Part shown: in pieces, positions 37,021 through 47,065 of the stretch
How positions within the stretch are numbered: position 1 is the stretch's first letter
Layout: every line of letters begins with the position of its first letter
From: Chlorops oryzae
Lineage: Eukaryota > Arthropoda > Insecta > Diptera > Chloropidae
NCBI GenBank assembly: GCA_020466095.1
Contig: CM035809.1
Location: 24,179,942 to 24,243,941 of the forward strand
Length of the DNA: 64,000 nt
Reading direction: 5' to 3'
Notes under the pieces: model-generated
The model's database searches: none
The model's input: the letters and a program-made list of their open reading frames with translations, nothing else
What the model was told of the DNA's origin: nothing
Position numbers and translations under genes: made by a program

Positions 37021-38023
37021 GAATGCAAGTCAAAAAGCGAATAAAAATAAGAATTGACGATCAACAATTGTCGAGTGTATAAGGCCTCATTAAAATTGTG
37101 TTTTGGTGGAACTATCGATTATTATTTTTATCGATGTGTATACAAGCTATACGCTATTTACACGCTAACACATTTCGATCATGAAAAAAATTTTCGTAGG
37201 GAGGAGCAATGGGCATGATTTGGGCGCGTTTGTTCAATACCAATGCCTGACTTAGGCTTGAGCGTGAGACTTTTCGCTATTTGGGCGCGGCCTGGGCGTG
37301 CTTTGGGCGCGTTGAAAGATTCTATTTTAAAATTTTGGGCGGGCAAAATAAATGGGAAATATTTTTACTCGGTTCGGATCCGATTTCTAGAGCATGCCCA
37401 TATAAATCCACTTTTCATCCATTCGTTATAGATTACGCAGATTCAATTGAATCCAGAAATCTTGAAAGCTCCACCGGAATCGCAGATTTTTCTTGAAGTC
37501 ATTCTTCACGTTCCCATACGTGATCACTGATCAGCCGGAAGGAAAATCGCCAAAGCCGATAAAAAATTATATCAGAGTCAAGAATCTATATATATTGCTT
37601 TAACAAGAAGAAACCTCAACGTCCAGCATAAATCCAACAATGGTTACAGTAATCCACTGCAAGCCAATTTCAATCAATGAGCTCCAAAGCAAGAAATTGA
37701 GACCCTAAAGTCGGTCGTTAAACTTCCCAGAAATATTGCCAGTTTAGCGGGATCTCCGCGGAATTATAAAGACATTAATGATCTTTAGTGGAGTTTTTGG
37801 CCAGAAAAGTGGTCAGGGAAATACTTACGGGACTTCATGGGTCAAAGCTATTTTTTTTAGAATAACTTCTAATTAAATTATAATGAATTTTTGCCGCGAT
37901 TAACGGGATATCCCGCTAAAAAAAAAAACTGGCAGCAGTGCTTCCCAGCGTGCTGGAATTGTCCCGATCTTGAAGCGTATTCAAGAAGTATTTGTGGCAC
38001 AATACACAAACTCATTGGAAAGT
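37021..38023. repeat. Module-leading duplicated block (copy B)
   Basis: Near-identical blocks lie at 47158-48335 and 51293-52209. All start 'GAATGCAAGTC' and contain the 'TTTGGGCGCG' motif series at 37215-37330, a motif type also found in the arms of the adjacent hAT element. They lead into the plus-strand ORF. Confidence 0.8.
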
Positions 38024-38443
38024 ATGACTACTGAAAACCAATCAGGATCTCAAAGATTAGATACAAAATCTTCGAAGACTACTCCCCGACGCATGCTGTA
38101 CGTTCGCGCAACAGCAACAACGTCAGCATTAGCAATAGTAAATTCTCCCGATGAGTCTTCGATTAAGGTCTATCGGTATTTTAATGGAGATGGCTATGTT
38201 TTAGATGGAACCGAAAGAGAAAACAATGACTCTTCTGGATTTCATACCGTTATCGTGACGAGCAACAAATCGCTTTTAATCTATACCCAACGACCAACAG
38301 TGCCTACCGCCTACAAAGTATACGAGACTGTGAGCGTCCTAAATATTAATAGCTACAAGAATATTTATAGATACGACATTGTAGGCGAACTGCCCACCAA
38401 TAGCTTACAAAGTATACGAGACTGTAAGCGACCTGAATATTAA
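38024..38443 (+). CDS. Hypothetical plus-strand module ORF, copy B
   Basis: Open frame of 139 codons from ATG 38024 (MTTENQSGSQRLDT...). Its first 87 codons lie in module DNA and are conserved in copies C (48337) and D (52210). The last part (from about 38286) is read out of the inserted TIR element and ends in the second unit of the 94-bp array. No known domain is recognised. The three copies keep the frame except for a nonsense change in C. It is convergent with the minus-strand gene at 41420. It could be a true small gene or part of an old repeat. Confidence 0.35.
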   Translation: MTTENQSGSQRLDTKSSKTTPRRMLYVRATATTSALAIVNSPDESSIKVYRYFNGDGYVLDGTERENNDSSGFHTVIVTSNKSLLIYTQRPTVPTAYKVYETVSVLNINSYKNIYRYDIVGELPTNSLQSIRDCKRPEY

Positions 38444-41238
38444 TAGCTACAAGAATATTAATAGATACGAGATTATAGGCGAACTTCCCACCAATAGGTT
38501 ACAAAGTATACGAGCCCGTAAGCGACCTGAATATTTATAGCTACAAGAATATTAATAGATACGAGATTATAGGCGAACTGCCCACCAATAGGTTACAAAG
38601 TATACGAGCCCGTAAGCGACCTGAATATTTATAGCTACAAGAATATTAATAGATCCGAGATTATAGAGGAACTGCCCACCAATAGCTTACAAAGTATACG
38701 AGACTGTAAGCGACCTGAATATTAATAGCTACAAGAATATTAATAGATACGAGATTATAGGCGAACTGCCCACCAATAGGTTACAAAGTATACGAGCCCG
38801 AAAGCGACCTGAATATTAATAGCTACAAGAATATTAATAGATACGAGATTATAGGCGAACTGCCCACCAATAGGTTACAAAGTATACGAGACTGTAAGCG
38901 ACCTGAATATTAATAGCTACAAGAATATTAATAGATACGAGATTATAGGCGAACTTCCCACCAATAGGTTACAAAGTATACGAGCCCGTAAGCGACCTGA
39001 ATATTTATAGCTACAAGAATATTAATAGATACGAGATTATAGGCGAACTGCCCACCAATAGGTTACAAAGTATACGAGCCCGTAAGCGACCTGAATATTT
39101 ATAGCTACAAGAATATTAATAGATCCGAGATTATAGAGGAACTGCCCACCAATAGCTTACAAAGTATACGAGACTGTAAGCGACCTGAATATTAATAGCT
39201 ACAAGAATATTAATAGATACGAGATTATAGGCGAACTGCCCACCAATAGGTTACAAAGTATACGAGCCCGTAAGCGACCTGAATATTAATAGCTACAAGA
39301 ATAATAATAGATCCGAGATTATAGAGGAACTGCCAACCAATAGGTTACAAAGTATACGAGCCCGTAAGCGACCTGAATATTTATAGCTACAAGAATATTA
39401 ATAGATCCGAGATTATAGAGGAACTGCCCACCAATAGCTTACAAAGTATACGAGACTGTAAGCGACCTGAATATTAATAGCTACAAGAATATTAATAGAT
39501 ACGAGATTATAGGCGAACTGCCCACCAATAGGTTACAAAGTATACGAGCCCGTAAGCGACCTGAATATTTATAGCTACAAGAATATTAATAGATACGAGA
39601 TTATAGGCGAACTGCCCACCAATAGGTTACAAAGTATACGAGCCCGTAAGCGACCTGAATATTTATAGCTACAAGAATATTAATAGATCCGAGATTATAG
39701 AGGAACTGCCCACCAATAGCTTACAAAGTATACGAGACTGTAAGCGACCTGAATATTAATAGCTACAAGAATATTAATAGATACGAGATTATAGGCGAAC
39801 TGCCCACCAATAGGTTACAAAGTATACGAGCCCGTAAGCGACCTGAATATTTATAGCTACAAGAATATTAATTGATCCGAGATTATAGAGGAACTGCCCA
39901 CCAATAGCTTACAAAGTATACGAGACTGTAAGCGACCTGAATATTAATAGCTACAAGAATATTAATAGATACGAGATTATAGGAGAACTGCCCACCAATA
40001 GGTTACAAAGTATACGAGCCCGTAAGCGACCTGAATATTAATAGCTACAAGAATATTAATAGATACGAGATTATAGAGGAACTGCCCACCAATAGCTTAC
40101 AAAGTATACGAGACTGTAAGCGACCTGAATATTAATAGCTACAAGAATATTAATAGATACGAGATTATAGGCGAACTGCCCACCAATAGGTTACAAAGTA
40201 TACGAGCCCGTAAGCGACCTGAATATTTATAGCTACAAGAATATTAATTGATCCGAGATTATAGAGGAACTGCCCACCAATAGCTTACAAAGTATACGAG
40301 ACTGTAAGCGACCTGAATATTAATAGCTACAAGAATATTAATAGATACGAGATTATAGGAGAACTGCCCACCAATAGGTTACAAAGTATACGAGCCCGTA
40401 AGCGACCTGAATATTTATAGCTACAAGAATATTAATAGATCCGAGATTATAGAGGAACTGCCCACCAATAGCTTACAAAGTATACGAGACTGTAAGCGAC
40501 CTGAATATTAATAGCTACAAGAATATCAATAGATACGAGATTATAGGAGAACTGCCCACCAATAGGTTACAAAGTATACGAGCCCGTAAGCGACCTGAAT
40601 ATTTATAGCTACAAGAATATTAATAGATTCGAGATTATAGAGAAACTGCCCACCAATAGTTTACAAAGTATACGAGACTGTAAGCGACCTGAATATTAAT
40701 AGCTACAAGAATATTAATAGATACGAGATTATAGGCGAACTGCCCACCAATAGGTTACAAAGTATACGAACCCGTAAGCGACCTGAATATTTATAGCTAC
40801 AAGAATATTAATAGATCCGAGATTATAGACGAACTGCCCACCAATAGCTTACAAAGTATACGAGACTGTAAGCGACCTGAATATTAATAGCTACAAGAAT
40901 ATTTATAGATACGATATTGTAGGTGAACTGCCCACCAATAGGTTGCAAAGTATACGAGTCCGTAAGCGACCTGAATATTTATAGCTACAAGAATATTAAT
41001 AGATCCGAGATTATAGACGAACTGCCCACCAATAGGTTACAAAGTTTATGAGGTTGTAGACGAACTTCCCACCAATAGCTTACTTTATGTGGTGGTGGTA
41101 GGCGATTACTCTACAAAACGACCACGCTCGAATAAAAAGTATACTAGGATGGTATATGAGGTCGTATGCATTACCGCCTACGGCCTACGAAACATGTTAC
41201 GGTTCGTTGCTTCTGTAGGCGGCATTTTGGACGCTGGG
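38286..41238 (+). mobile_element. TIR element expanded by a 94-bp minisatellite
   Basis: It starts CCCAACGACCAACAGTGCC and ends with inverted CCCAGCGTCCAAAATGCC. TA flanks both sides (38284-38285 and 41239-41240). The copy in module D (52472-52754) is only 283 bp with a single 94-bp unit, so this 2953-bp copy grew by tandem amplification inside the element. Confidence 0.8.
38313..41038 (+). repeat. 94-bp minisatellite, 29 units in perfect register
   Basis: The phrase ACAAAGTATACGAG marks unit starts at 38313 through 41039. The distance is 2726 = 29 x 94, so there is no net indel. Two main unit types alternate: 'GAGACTGTAAG...TTAATAGC' and 'GAGCCCGTAAG...TTTATAGC...GATCCGAG'. They form dimeric and trimeric higher-order groups that themselves recur. 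94 is not a multiple of 3, so it cannot encode a protein repeat. Confidence 0.9.
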
Positions 41239-41419
41239 TATTAACTTCTGGCATTGTTGAAAGATAAGGAAATGAAAGAAAAACGCGATATTTTGCCTTT
41301 TGAATATATGTGTACATTTATTTCAATTATGAGAACAAAGAATGATCAAAGAAAAGAGGGAACACTTCCAACACCCCTGTACCCATTTCAGTAATAAGAG
41401 ATTATTTTAAAAATGAGCT

Positions 41420-42223
41420 TTAAGAAGTTTGACCAAACAGCTTATGGATGTAAGTGTATTCAGGATGCTTGAGATCAAAAGTTATTGACCACAGTTTGAG
41501 ATCGTCTTCCTTCAGATTTAATTTCTCGAAGAATGCCAAACGTTTTTCCTGTGAAATAATAGATGAATGATAGACGAGTCGCAAATAAGAAAGCATGCTA
41601 CGCTTGAAAGATAAATCGCCCGGTAAACCATTCAATGGCGGTTCTGCGTGAGAAATGAATAAATAATGTAAAAGCGCCTTGACAAAGCCGCCATATTTAG
41701 TCCCGGCGGGGAACATAGCGAAATATTCCTGATGCATGTGTTCTTTTTTAAAGTTATCGAATGATCCTCCTAGCTTAACTCGTGTTTCGGATATTTGGGG
41801 ATACTTGGTCAAGAAATCGCAGACGGAATCGACAAAAATTAAGCTCAAACAATACGTAAACGCTGCTTCGTCTGCATAACATGGATATTTTTTCAGCAAA
41901 TTGTCACAACTCTTGAACTGATTGTATTGGAGGTCTCGTGAGGCCTCGTCATTTGATACGAATAAAAAAGTTTTTACAAGGATTTTCAATTCCGTTTTCA
42001 AACGTTCTGGATTGCTTTCGATCGATTGAAGTCTCTTTAACATGGTTTCTGCTTCGAATTTTCCATAGAGCTCAGCCATATAACATATGTTTTCGGGATG
42101 GTATAGTTCCGCCTTCAGTTCTGGATAACGTTCTGCATCTTTATTTGCATTCTCCAGACTTTTTGATAAAGCATCAGAAACTTTGAGGCCATAGTTCATT
42201 TTTTGTCCCGTTTTAAACTTCAT
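41420..42223 (-). CDS. Unrecognised gene family, copy B (intact)
   Basis: One open frame of 267 codons from ATG 42221-42223 (MKFKTGQKMNYGLKV...). The ATG at 42197-42199 (MNYGLKV), the only one shared with copy A, is an alternative start giving 259 residues. An AG preceded by CCTCCTTGC lies just upstream (CCTTGCAG), so an unseen 5' exon is possible. The first 80 residues (DAERYPELKAELYHPE) and the last 45 or so (EKRLAFFEKLNLKEDDLKLW ... YIHKLFGQTS) are almost invariant between copies, while the middle third changes rapidly. An inverted AATAAA signal is at 41317-41322, 98 bases past the stop. No signal peptide, membrane helix or known catalytic motif is seen. I do not recognise the family. Confidence 0.7.
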   Translation of the reverse strand: MKFKTGQKMNYGLKVSDALSKSLENANKDAERYPELKAELYHPENICYMAELYGKFEAETMLKRLQSIESNPERLKTELKILVKTFLFVSNDEASRDLQYNQFKSCDNLLKKYPCYADEAAFTYCLSLIFVDSVCDFLTKYPQISETRVKLGGSFDNFKKEHMHQEYFAMFPAGTKYGGFVKALLHYLFISHAEPPLNGLPGDLSFKRSMLSYLRLVYHSSIISQEKRLAFFEKLNLKEDDLKLWSITFDLKHPEYTYIHKLFGQTS

Positions 42224-42756
42224 TTTCTGCAAGGAGGATAGTGTTAATTATTGAAAGAAATATCACATGGGCTATTGTGGATGTGACTAATCTTACTTGG
42301 AAATATTTCATCTCATAAAGACTATAATTTAGTAATTTACTACATCCTGATTTAAAAAAAAAAGGTCTCCAAGGGGCCATAAGTCGTCTGCTTTTAGAGT
42401 AGTTGAATACGGGAGTGGTTCTAATAAGGCAGCTCACTGCTTAAAAAAATTTTTTTGCATCTGAACACATTGGCTGGGAAATTTTCGAGTTATTAGCATT
42501 GGTGTATTTGTGACCGGTCGGGGAGTAGTTGGAGAGCAGTCGCAACCCTGCAGTAATTATCACTAGTGACTGATTCAATCTGTCACTAGTTCCCCCGTCA
42601 CCGTCACTAGTGACCAACTGTACCCGTGCCAATGTATTCTCTTATGGACACTTTGTATGAGCATATGTTCGAGCGGACACCAGTTGACGATTGAACAGGT
42701 GATGCTGTAGAGGCAGCTCATTAGCTATAGTACGTAAATGGAAAGCGCCGCGCACA

Positions 42757-42835
42757 GGGCTCGGATGGCTCAGTGTGAAGAGTCTGGCCTAGCGACCGGG
42801 AGACCCGTGTTCGAATCTCGCTCTGGCGGGTGCCA
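42757..42835 (+). repeat. tRNA-like SINE head with poly-T stop
   Basis: An A-box-like TGGCTCAGTGTGAAGAG and a B-box-like GTGTTCGAATCTC (42807-42819), ending ...GGGTGCCA and followed directly by a 15-base T run that would stop Pol III. It is the most tRNA-like of the heads in this window, but the acceptor and anticodon stems do not pair convincingly. Confidence 0.6.
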
Positions 42836-43072
42836 TTTTTTTTTTTTTTTAAGTGGATAATATTATAGGTGTCTAAGAGGCTTTAAAAAAAATAATTTCT
42901 TATTGCGAAAAAATTGGAAAAATTAAGTTATTGAAAATATAATTCATGAGAATTTTCGCACGAACTGTGAAAGCATTCACGAGAATTCAGAATGGAAACG
43001 TTTTTTCTCTCTTCTCACCCATAAGAATCCATAAGAATAATCCTCCGAATTTTACAATTTTCCACTTTTTCT

Positions 43073-43147
43073 CGCCTGCCCTGGGATTCGAACACGAGCC
43101 TTCGGATTGATGATCGGACATGCTAGCCATTACGCTACGGAGCCTTC
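43073..43147 (-). repeat. tRNA-like SINE head (minus strand)
   Basis: The minus strand reads TAGCGTAATGGCTAGC (A-box-like) and, downstream, TGTTCGAATCCCAG (B-box-like). Pol III promoter layout, not a full tRNA. Confidence 0.6.
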
Positions 43148-43275
43148 TGATTCTCGTGCAGCAAATTCATTTTATGAATGCTCAAGAAAATTGAACTGTG
43201 GACCTCCTCGTTGACCATGTCTATAGAATGACAGTGGTGACGCAGGGGTCAATTTGCCCCGCATTTACTGCAGGG

Positions 43276-44758
43276 AATTACTGCAGGGTATCGAGACTGT
43301 AGCGTTTTGAAGACACACAGTGTAACGTATGCGGCCAAAAATCAAAAAAATTTCGATGTTTGAATTGTTCCTCAATTTTTAAGTCTTTTAATACACAATA
43401 TTTTGGCTAAAAAGAATCAAAATGTAATTTTTCGATACTACAAACCGTTTCGTTATAATGAGGTCTCAAAGATGCGTTTTCTTCAAATAGCTTTGTAGCT
43501 TTTTTTAATTGTTTTCCTACCTTTATGCATGAAATTCAAGTGTAAATTTTTTACTTTCTTGGAGTATTACTGTTTTTGTTTATATAAGGCGTATAAATCG
43601 GAATATTTTAACTGCTTAAAAAGTTGTGCAAGATACAAAAAAAAGTTTAAACAATTTTTAAGAAGTCGCAATTTGCTGATTTTCTGACTTTCCACAGTTT
43701 TTAACACGCCTTTGTGAATACCTCTATTGTATTTCTTATATTTGAAACATACGATTTCAAATAGATATTGGGAACGCTCTTAAAAAATTGTGTCAATTAA
43801 TTTTGATAAGTTTATAAAAAATAAGGTTTTACAATATTCTAAGTTAAATTTTTTACAAAAGAAGTTCAAAAAAATATGTTTTTCTTTTGCTGAAAAGACA
43901 GTGCGACACGATTTTGTAAAGAAAAATTTGACGATTGTTTTTGAAAGTGCTCGGTGAGTATACCAACGCCTCATACTCAGTTTTCTCAAGTCACCTCTAC
44001 TTTATTGAAAAATAGACTTTGAAAATTGGGGCCGAGAATTAAATTGCTGACTAACTTATGGCTATATCTCGTAATCCGTTCAATATTTTAATTTCCTTTC
44101 TATTACAATTTGTAGCTCTGAACTCATTTTAAATAGTTTTAGTACAAACCGACCCGAAAAAACTCTATCTAGTAGGTGGAAATTGCAATTCCTAAAATTT
44201 GACGTGTTTTTTTTTATCATATTTTATTTTGTATGGCCTATAGCTCCCAGGGCAATAAAATTTTTTTAAAATTTTTTGATGCAAATATAGAAAGACTTTA
44301 ACTGAACAACTTCTTCATATGCACGAACTGCATCCGAACACTACTTGATACCGTTTTACCGCTTCAAATTTGAACAATTTTTACCAAAAATCGGAAGAAA
44401 AATCGCAAAATAACCCTTTGGGTATGCACGAAATTTTCAACCCAACGCAAATGGTTCCGAACCATGAAAATAATATGAAATCAGTGCTGCACTATTTTCT
44501 TTTCTGGATAATCTGCCAAGGCAACAAAGGATTTAGGGAGTTTTTTCCTTGGCACACTATCCAGAAAAAAACATTGCAGCACTGATTAGAAATTCTTTTC
44601 ACGGTTGTGAACCATTTTAGTTGGGTTTTGAATAGATTTTCCATATTTCGTGTCCTTTTTGAATGAACGGTTTTTGCGTCTTATTTCAAAAAATTTCTTA
44701 GACTTATTGGGTACTAAATTAAAGGAAAGCGATTGAGGACTTTGGAAAAAGTAAAGAG
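43276..44758. other. Duplicated noncoding tract of module B
   Basis: Corresponds in blocks to 54060-54850, but with extra segments here (43790-43880 and about 43900-44635). It includes a decayed copy of the GGGGTATTCACAAAGGCG MITE at about 43580-43727. No gene is recognised. Confidence 0.5.
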
Positions 44759-45124
44759 TAGTGTCCGACCGAAGGTGGATTTTTAGCCGAAGCTAAACAA
44801 TCGGCAGAGTTGAAGACTTCGGCCGAAGCCGAATGCAAAACATTTTACAGTAAAGAAACAAAATCAGTCTTTATTCATTTGACAAGCACACAAAAAAACC
44901 GCTCAAATTTTCTCTAAATTCTTTCGCTTTAGTCGCCCACAAAGTGAGAATTTACGGCAATAATTCACTAGTGTAAAAGGTCTCAATGAAGCAATTGAAA
45001 ATCTATCGTGACTTTTTTACTTCCATTAAAATGCAAAAATATTCGGCTTTTTCCAGCCGAAGCCGAAGATTAAGAATTGGCCGATTATGCCGATTACCGA
45101 AGCCGAACCTTCGGTCGGACACTA
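44759..45124. mobile_element. Short hAT MITE, same ends as 35176-37012
   Basis: 366 bp starting TAGTGTCCGACCGAAGGT and ending with its inverse. Perfect 8-bp duplication GTAAAGAG (44751-44758 and 45125-45132). The paralogous site at about 54850 has a single GTAAAG and no insert. It is a deletion derivative of the larger element's family, in opposite orientation. Confidence 0.92.
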
Positions 45125-45683
45125 GTAAAGAGATATATATATTTATATATATATGATTGCTTTACTGACTGCCTCCACTTGCGATGGTTCAAAGTATGGG
45201 ATAGATTGCAAATGGAGACCGCTCATAGCCGATAGCATGCGAGATATTGCTTGCGATATCCCTTTTCTGCTGTTCCCTTTTCTGCAAGAACGGATTTACC
45301 CAGAATGTAGGGTTTTAGCGCTTCAATGCAGCGAATTTTCTTGCTAAACGCCATCTTAAAATGCTCATCGCATACCGAGATATGCTCACTCAAACAAATC
45401 TCATTAACTGATGCCATCGCATACCATAAAATTTGAAATATGGTATGCACACATATAAAAATCTGATTTGTTCTGCTTAAGTGCAGCATTCTTGAAATTA
45501 TGGGCAAAAATAGCTTTGGTTTGCATGGGCGGTGGGCGTGGCAATGGGCGGATTTTTTTAATTTTCCAAAAATTTCTTAATTTAATTGAAATGAACCTCG
45601 ATGCCAAATTTCATTGTTCTAGCACAACTCCTTCTATTTTTGACCAAGAAATGTATGGGAACGTTACACTGTGCAACATCGTT

Positions 45684-45686
<3 letters not shown>

Positions 45687-45778
<92 letters not shown>
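45687..45778. repeat. (TC)n microsatellite
   Basis: About 90 bp of perfect TC dinucleotide repeat. The paralogous positions at 55113-55190 and 34618-34665 hold short imperfect CT-rich runs, so it expanded only in this copy. The Ser/Leu and Arg/Glu reading frames through it are artefacts. Confidence 0.95.
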
Positions 45779-45781
<3 letters not shown>

Positions 45782-45799
45782 GCATCATTCTCTTTAAAA

Positions 45800-46190
45800 C
45801 GCACGAATTACTCTAGGACTATTGGACCTTGGCACTATGGACGATTGAAAAAACGATTCGACTGAATTTTAGAGATAAAAATTTTGTTCAAACGCAATCA
45901 GTGAGAAATTTAATATGGGAATTCCCCCGTAGAAAATAAAGTGTATGTACTTACATTAAGCAGGATATACGATACTACTTTTTCCAAATCATCCATTTTC
46001 CAAATGTTTTTGCAATTATACTCAGTATAGTCACAGTTGAAAGGTAACACTTGGTTTAAAGCTTATCGATCCGAACGTAACCTCAAAACACAATTGTAAT
46101 TCCGTTAAAATCCTTTCTAGGAATGGAGAATAAACATCGATACATCAAACATCGATATTTTTAAAACGATATATCGAAAATTTCTACTTA
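45800..46190. other. Duplicated noncoding tract
   Basis: Shared with 56417-56440, 56603-56957 and partly 34670-34960. It ends in ATCGATA-rich sequence. No gene. Confidence 0.5.
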
Positions 46191-46353
46191 GAGGCCATTT
46201 ACACGTTAAGACATTTCGATAATGAAACACACTTTTTGTGGGCTAGGGACGCACGGGGATGTGATATGGGAGCGCTTTTCTCTTTTCCCCCTGCCTCCCT
46301 TGCCAACGAAATTTTGTTTTGTTATCGAAATGTCTTAACGTGTAAATGGCCTC
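46191..46353. mobile_element. Long-TIR MITE (GAGGCCATTTACACGTTAAG)
   Basis: 163 bp with inverted ends of about 36 bp, starting GAGGCCATTTACACGTTAAG. Other copies are at about 56441-56602 and 56958-57856 (the latter split by a hAT insertion). Noncoding. Confidence 0.8.
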
Positions 46354-46366
46354 AAGACGGAATTAG

Positions 46367-46478
46367 CCTTTTTACACTAGTATATTATTGCCCAAAAACG
46401 CTCGATTTTTATCTACATTTCCGCACTTTTACCGCCCAAAAATGGAGAATTCAAGCCAATAACTGACTAGCGTAAAAA
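46367..46478. mobile_element. Short MITE with CTTTTTACACTAGT ends
   Basis: 112 bp with inverted ends CTTTTTACACTAGTATATTA / TTTTTTACGCTAGTCAGTTA. Related ends are found at 35036, 51149, 57870 and 59390. Confidence 0.6.
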
Positions 46479-46479
46479 A

Positions 46480-47065
46480 TTGATTCGCTTTAACACTTAT
46501 TTGAAAGAGTTTAACGTCAATTCTTGTTCTGTGTGCCTTTTATGACATATTCCTCTTCTACATAGGGGTGATATTTTTAAAAAAAATTTAAACAAAATAT
46601 ATTATGTATCTCTGATTAAGGGTTCATATCAAAAACATAAATACAGCACTAACTGTTAAATAAATATTTTTAATTATTAATGCCAAAGCGTATTTGAAAA
46701 AGCTTGAATTGAAGCTACAAATAGGTTCCGCGTATCGGATCGTAACGTAACGTGACGGACGAGCTATGACTGGTCGATTCACACATTTCCCATGTACTGG
46801 GTTGAATCAGCTGATACGTCACGTCACATTACGATATGATACGATATGCGGCGACTGTTTCTATCTTCAGGGCTAGTTAAATATTTTATGAAAGACAATT
46901 TGTAGTAGCTGCTAAATTTATCTGTTTGATATATATGTATATATTACATTGATTTTATTTCTAGGACTTAACTATCTAGGTGCATTTTATAATAAAAGAA
47001 AATCAGTCTTAAATTTGTCGTTTTCAGTGCAAAAATACCAGAATTTAAGACCCTAAATATATGGA
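46480..47065. repeat. Segmental duplicate of 57960-58500
   Basis: Near-identical sequence, including the palindrome-rich stretch around CGTAACGTAACGTGACGGAC (46740) that recurs at about 58178. No coding signal. It marks the right part of the duplicated unit. Confidence 0.8.

Larger units (their letters stand above)
35036..37095. mobile_element. MITE with CTTTTACACTAGT ends, split by a hAT element
   Basis: The left part (35036-35175) starts GGCCTTTTACACTAGTCAAT and the right part (37021-37090) ends with an inverted relative. An uninterrupted copy is at 51149-51358. The hAT element at 35176-37012 and its target duplication lie between the halves. Confidence 0.65.
42546..43275. mobile_element. 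730-bp CCCTGCAGTAA-ended insertion carrying two tRNA-like heads
   Basis: Absent from the paralogous site in module D (about 54055), which reads straight from GCAGTCGCAA to TTACTGCAGGG. The ends are CCCTGCAGTAA and its inverse. Inside are two tRNA-like segments in opposite orientation (42757-42835 plus, 43073-43147 minus) and several CACTAGTGAC motifs. Only AA is duplicated at the target. The family is unassigned. Confidence 0.65.

Noticed and set aside
38313..41038. CRISPR-like look of a long regular repeat array
   Set aside because: Units are contiguous with no unique spacers, the genome is that of a fly, and the array lies inside a TIR element.
42213..42437. ORF containing 'SRRLMAPWRPFF' conserved upstream of all three family genes, as a first coding exon
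   Set aside because: It is conserved as DNA in the duplicated blocks, but its frame is not continued consistently into the downstream gene and no donor site is clear.
42757..42835. A genuine tRNA gene
   Set aside because: A and B boxes and a poly-T stop are present, but the acceptor and anticodon stems do not pair convincingly; it fits a tRNA-derived SINE better.
45582..45865. Ser-Leu and Arg-Glu repeat proteins
   Set aside because: They are produced by the (TC)n microsatellite in all frames.
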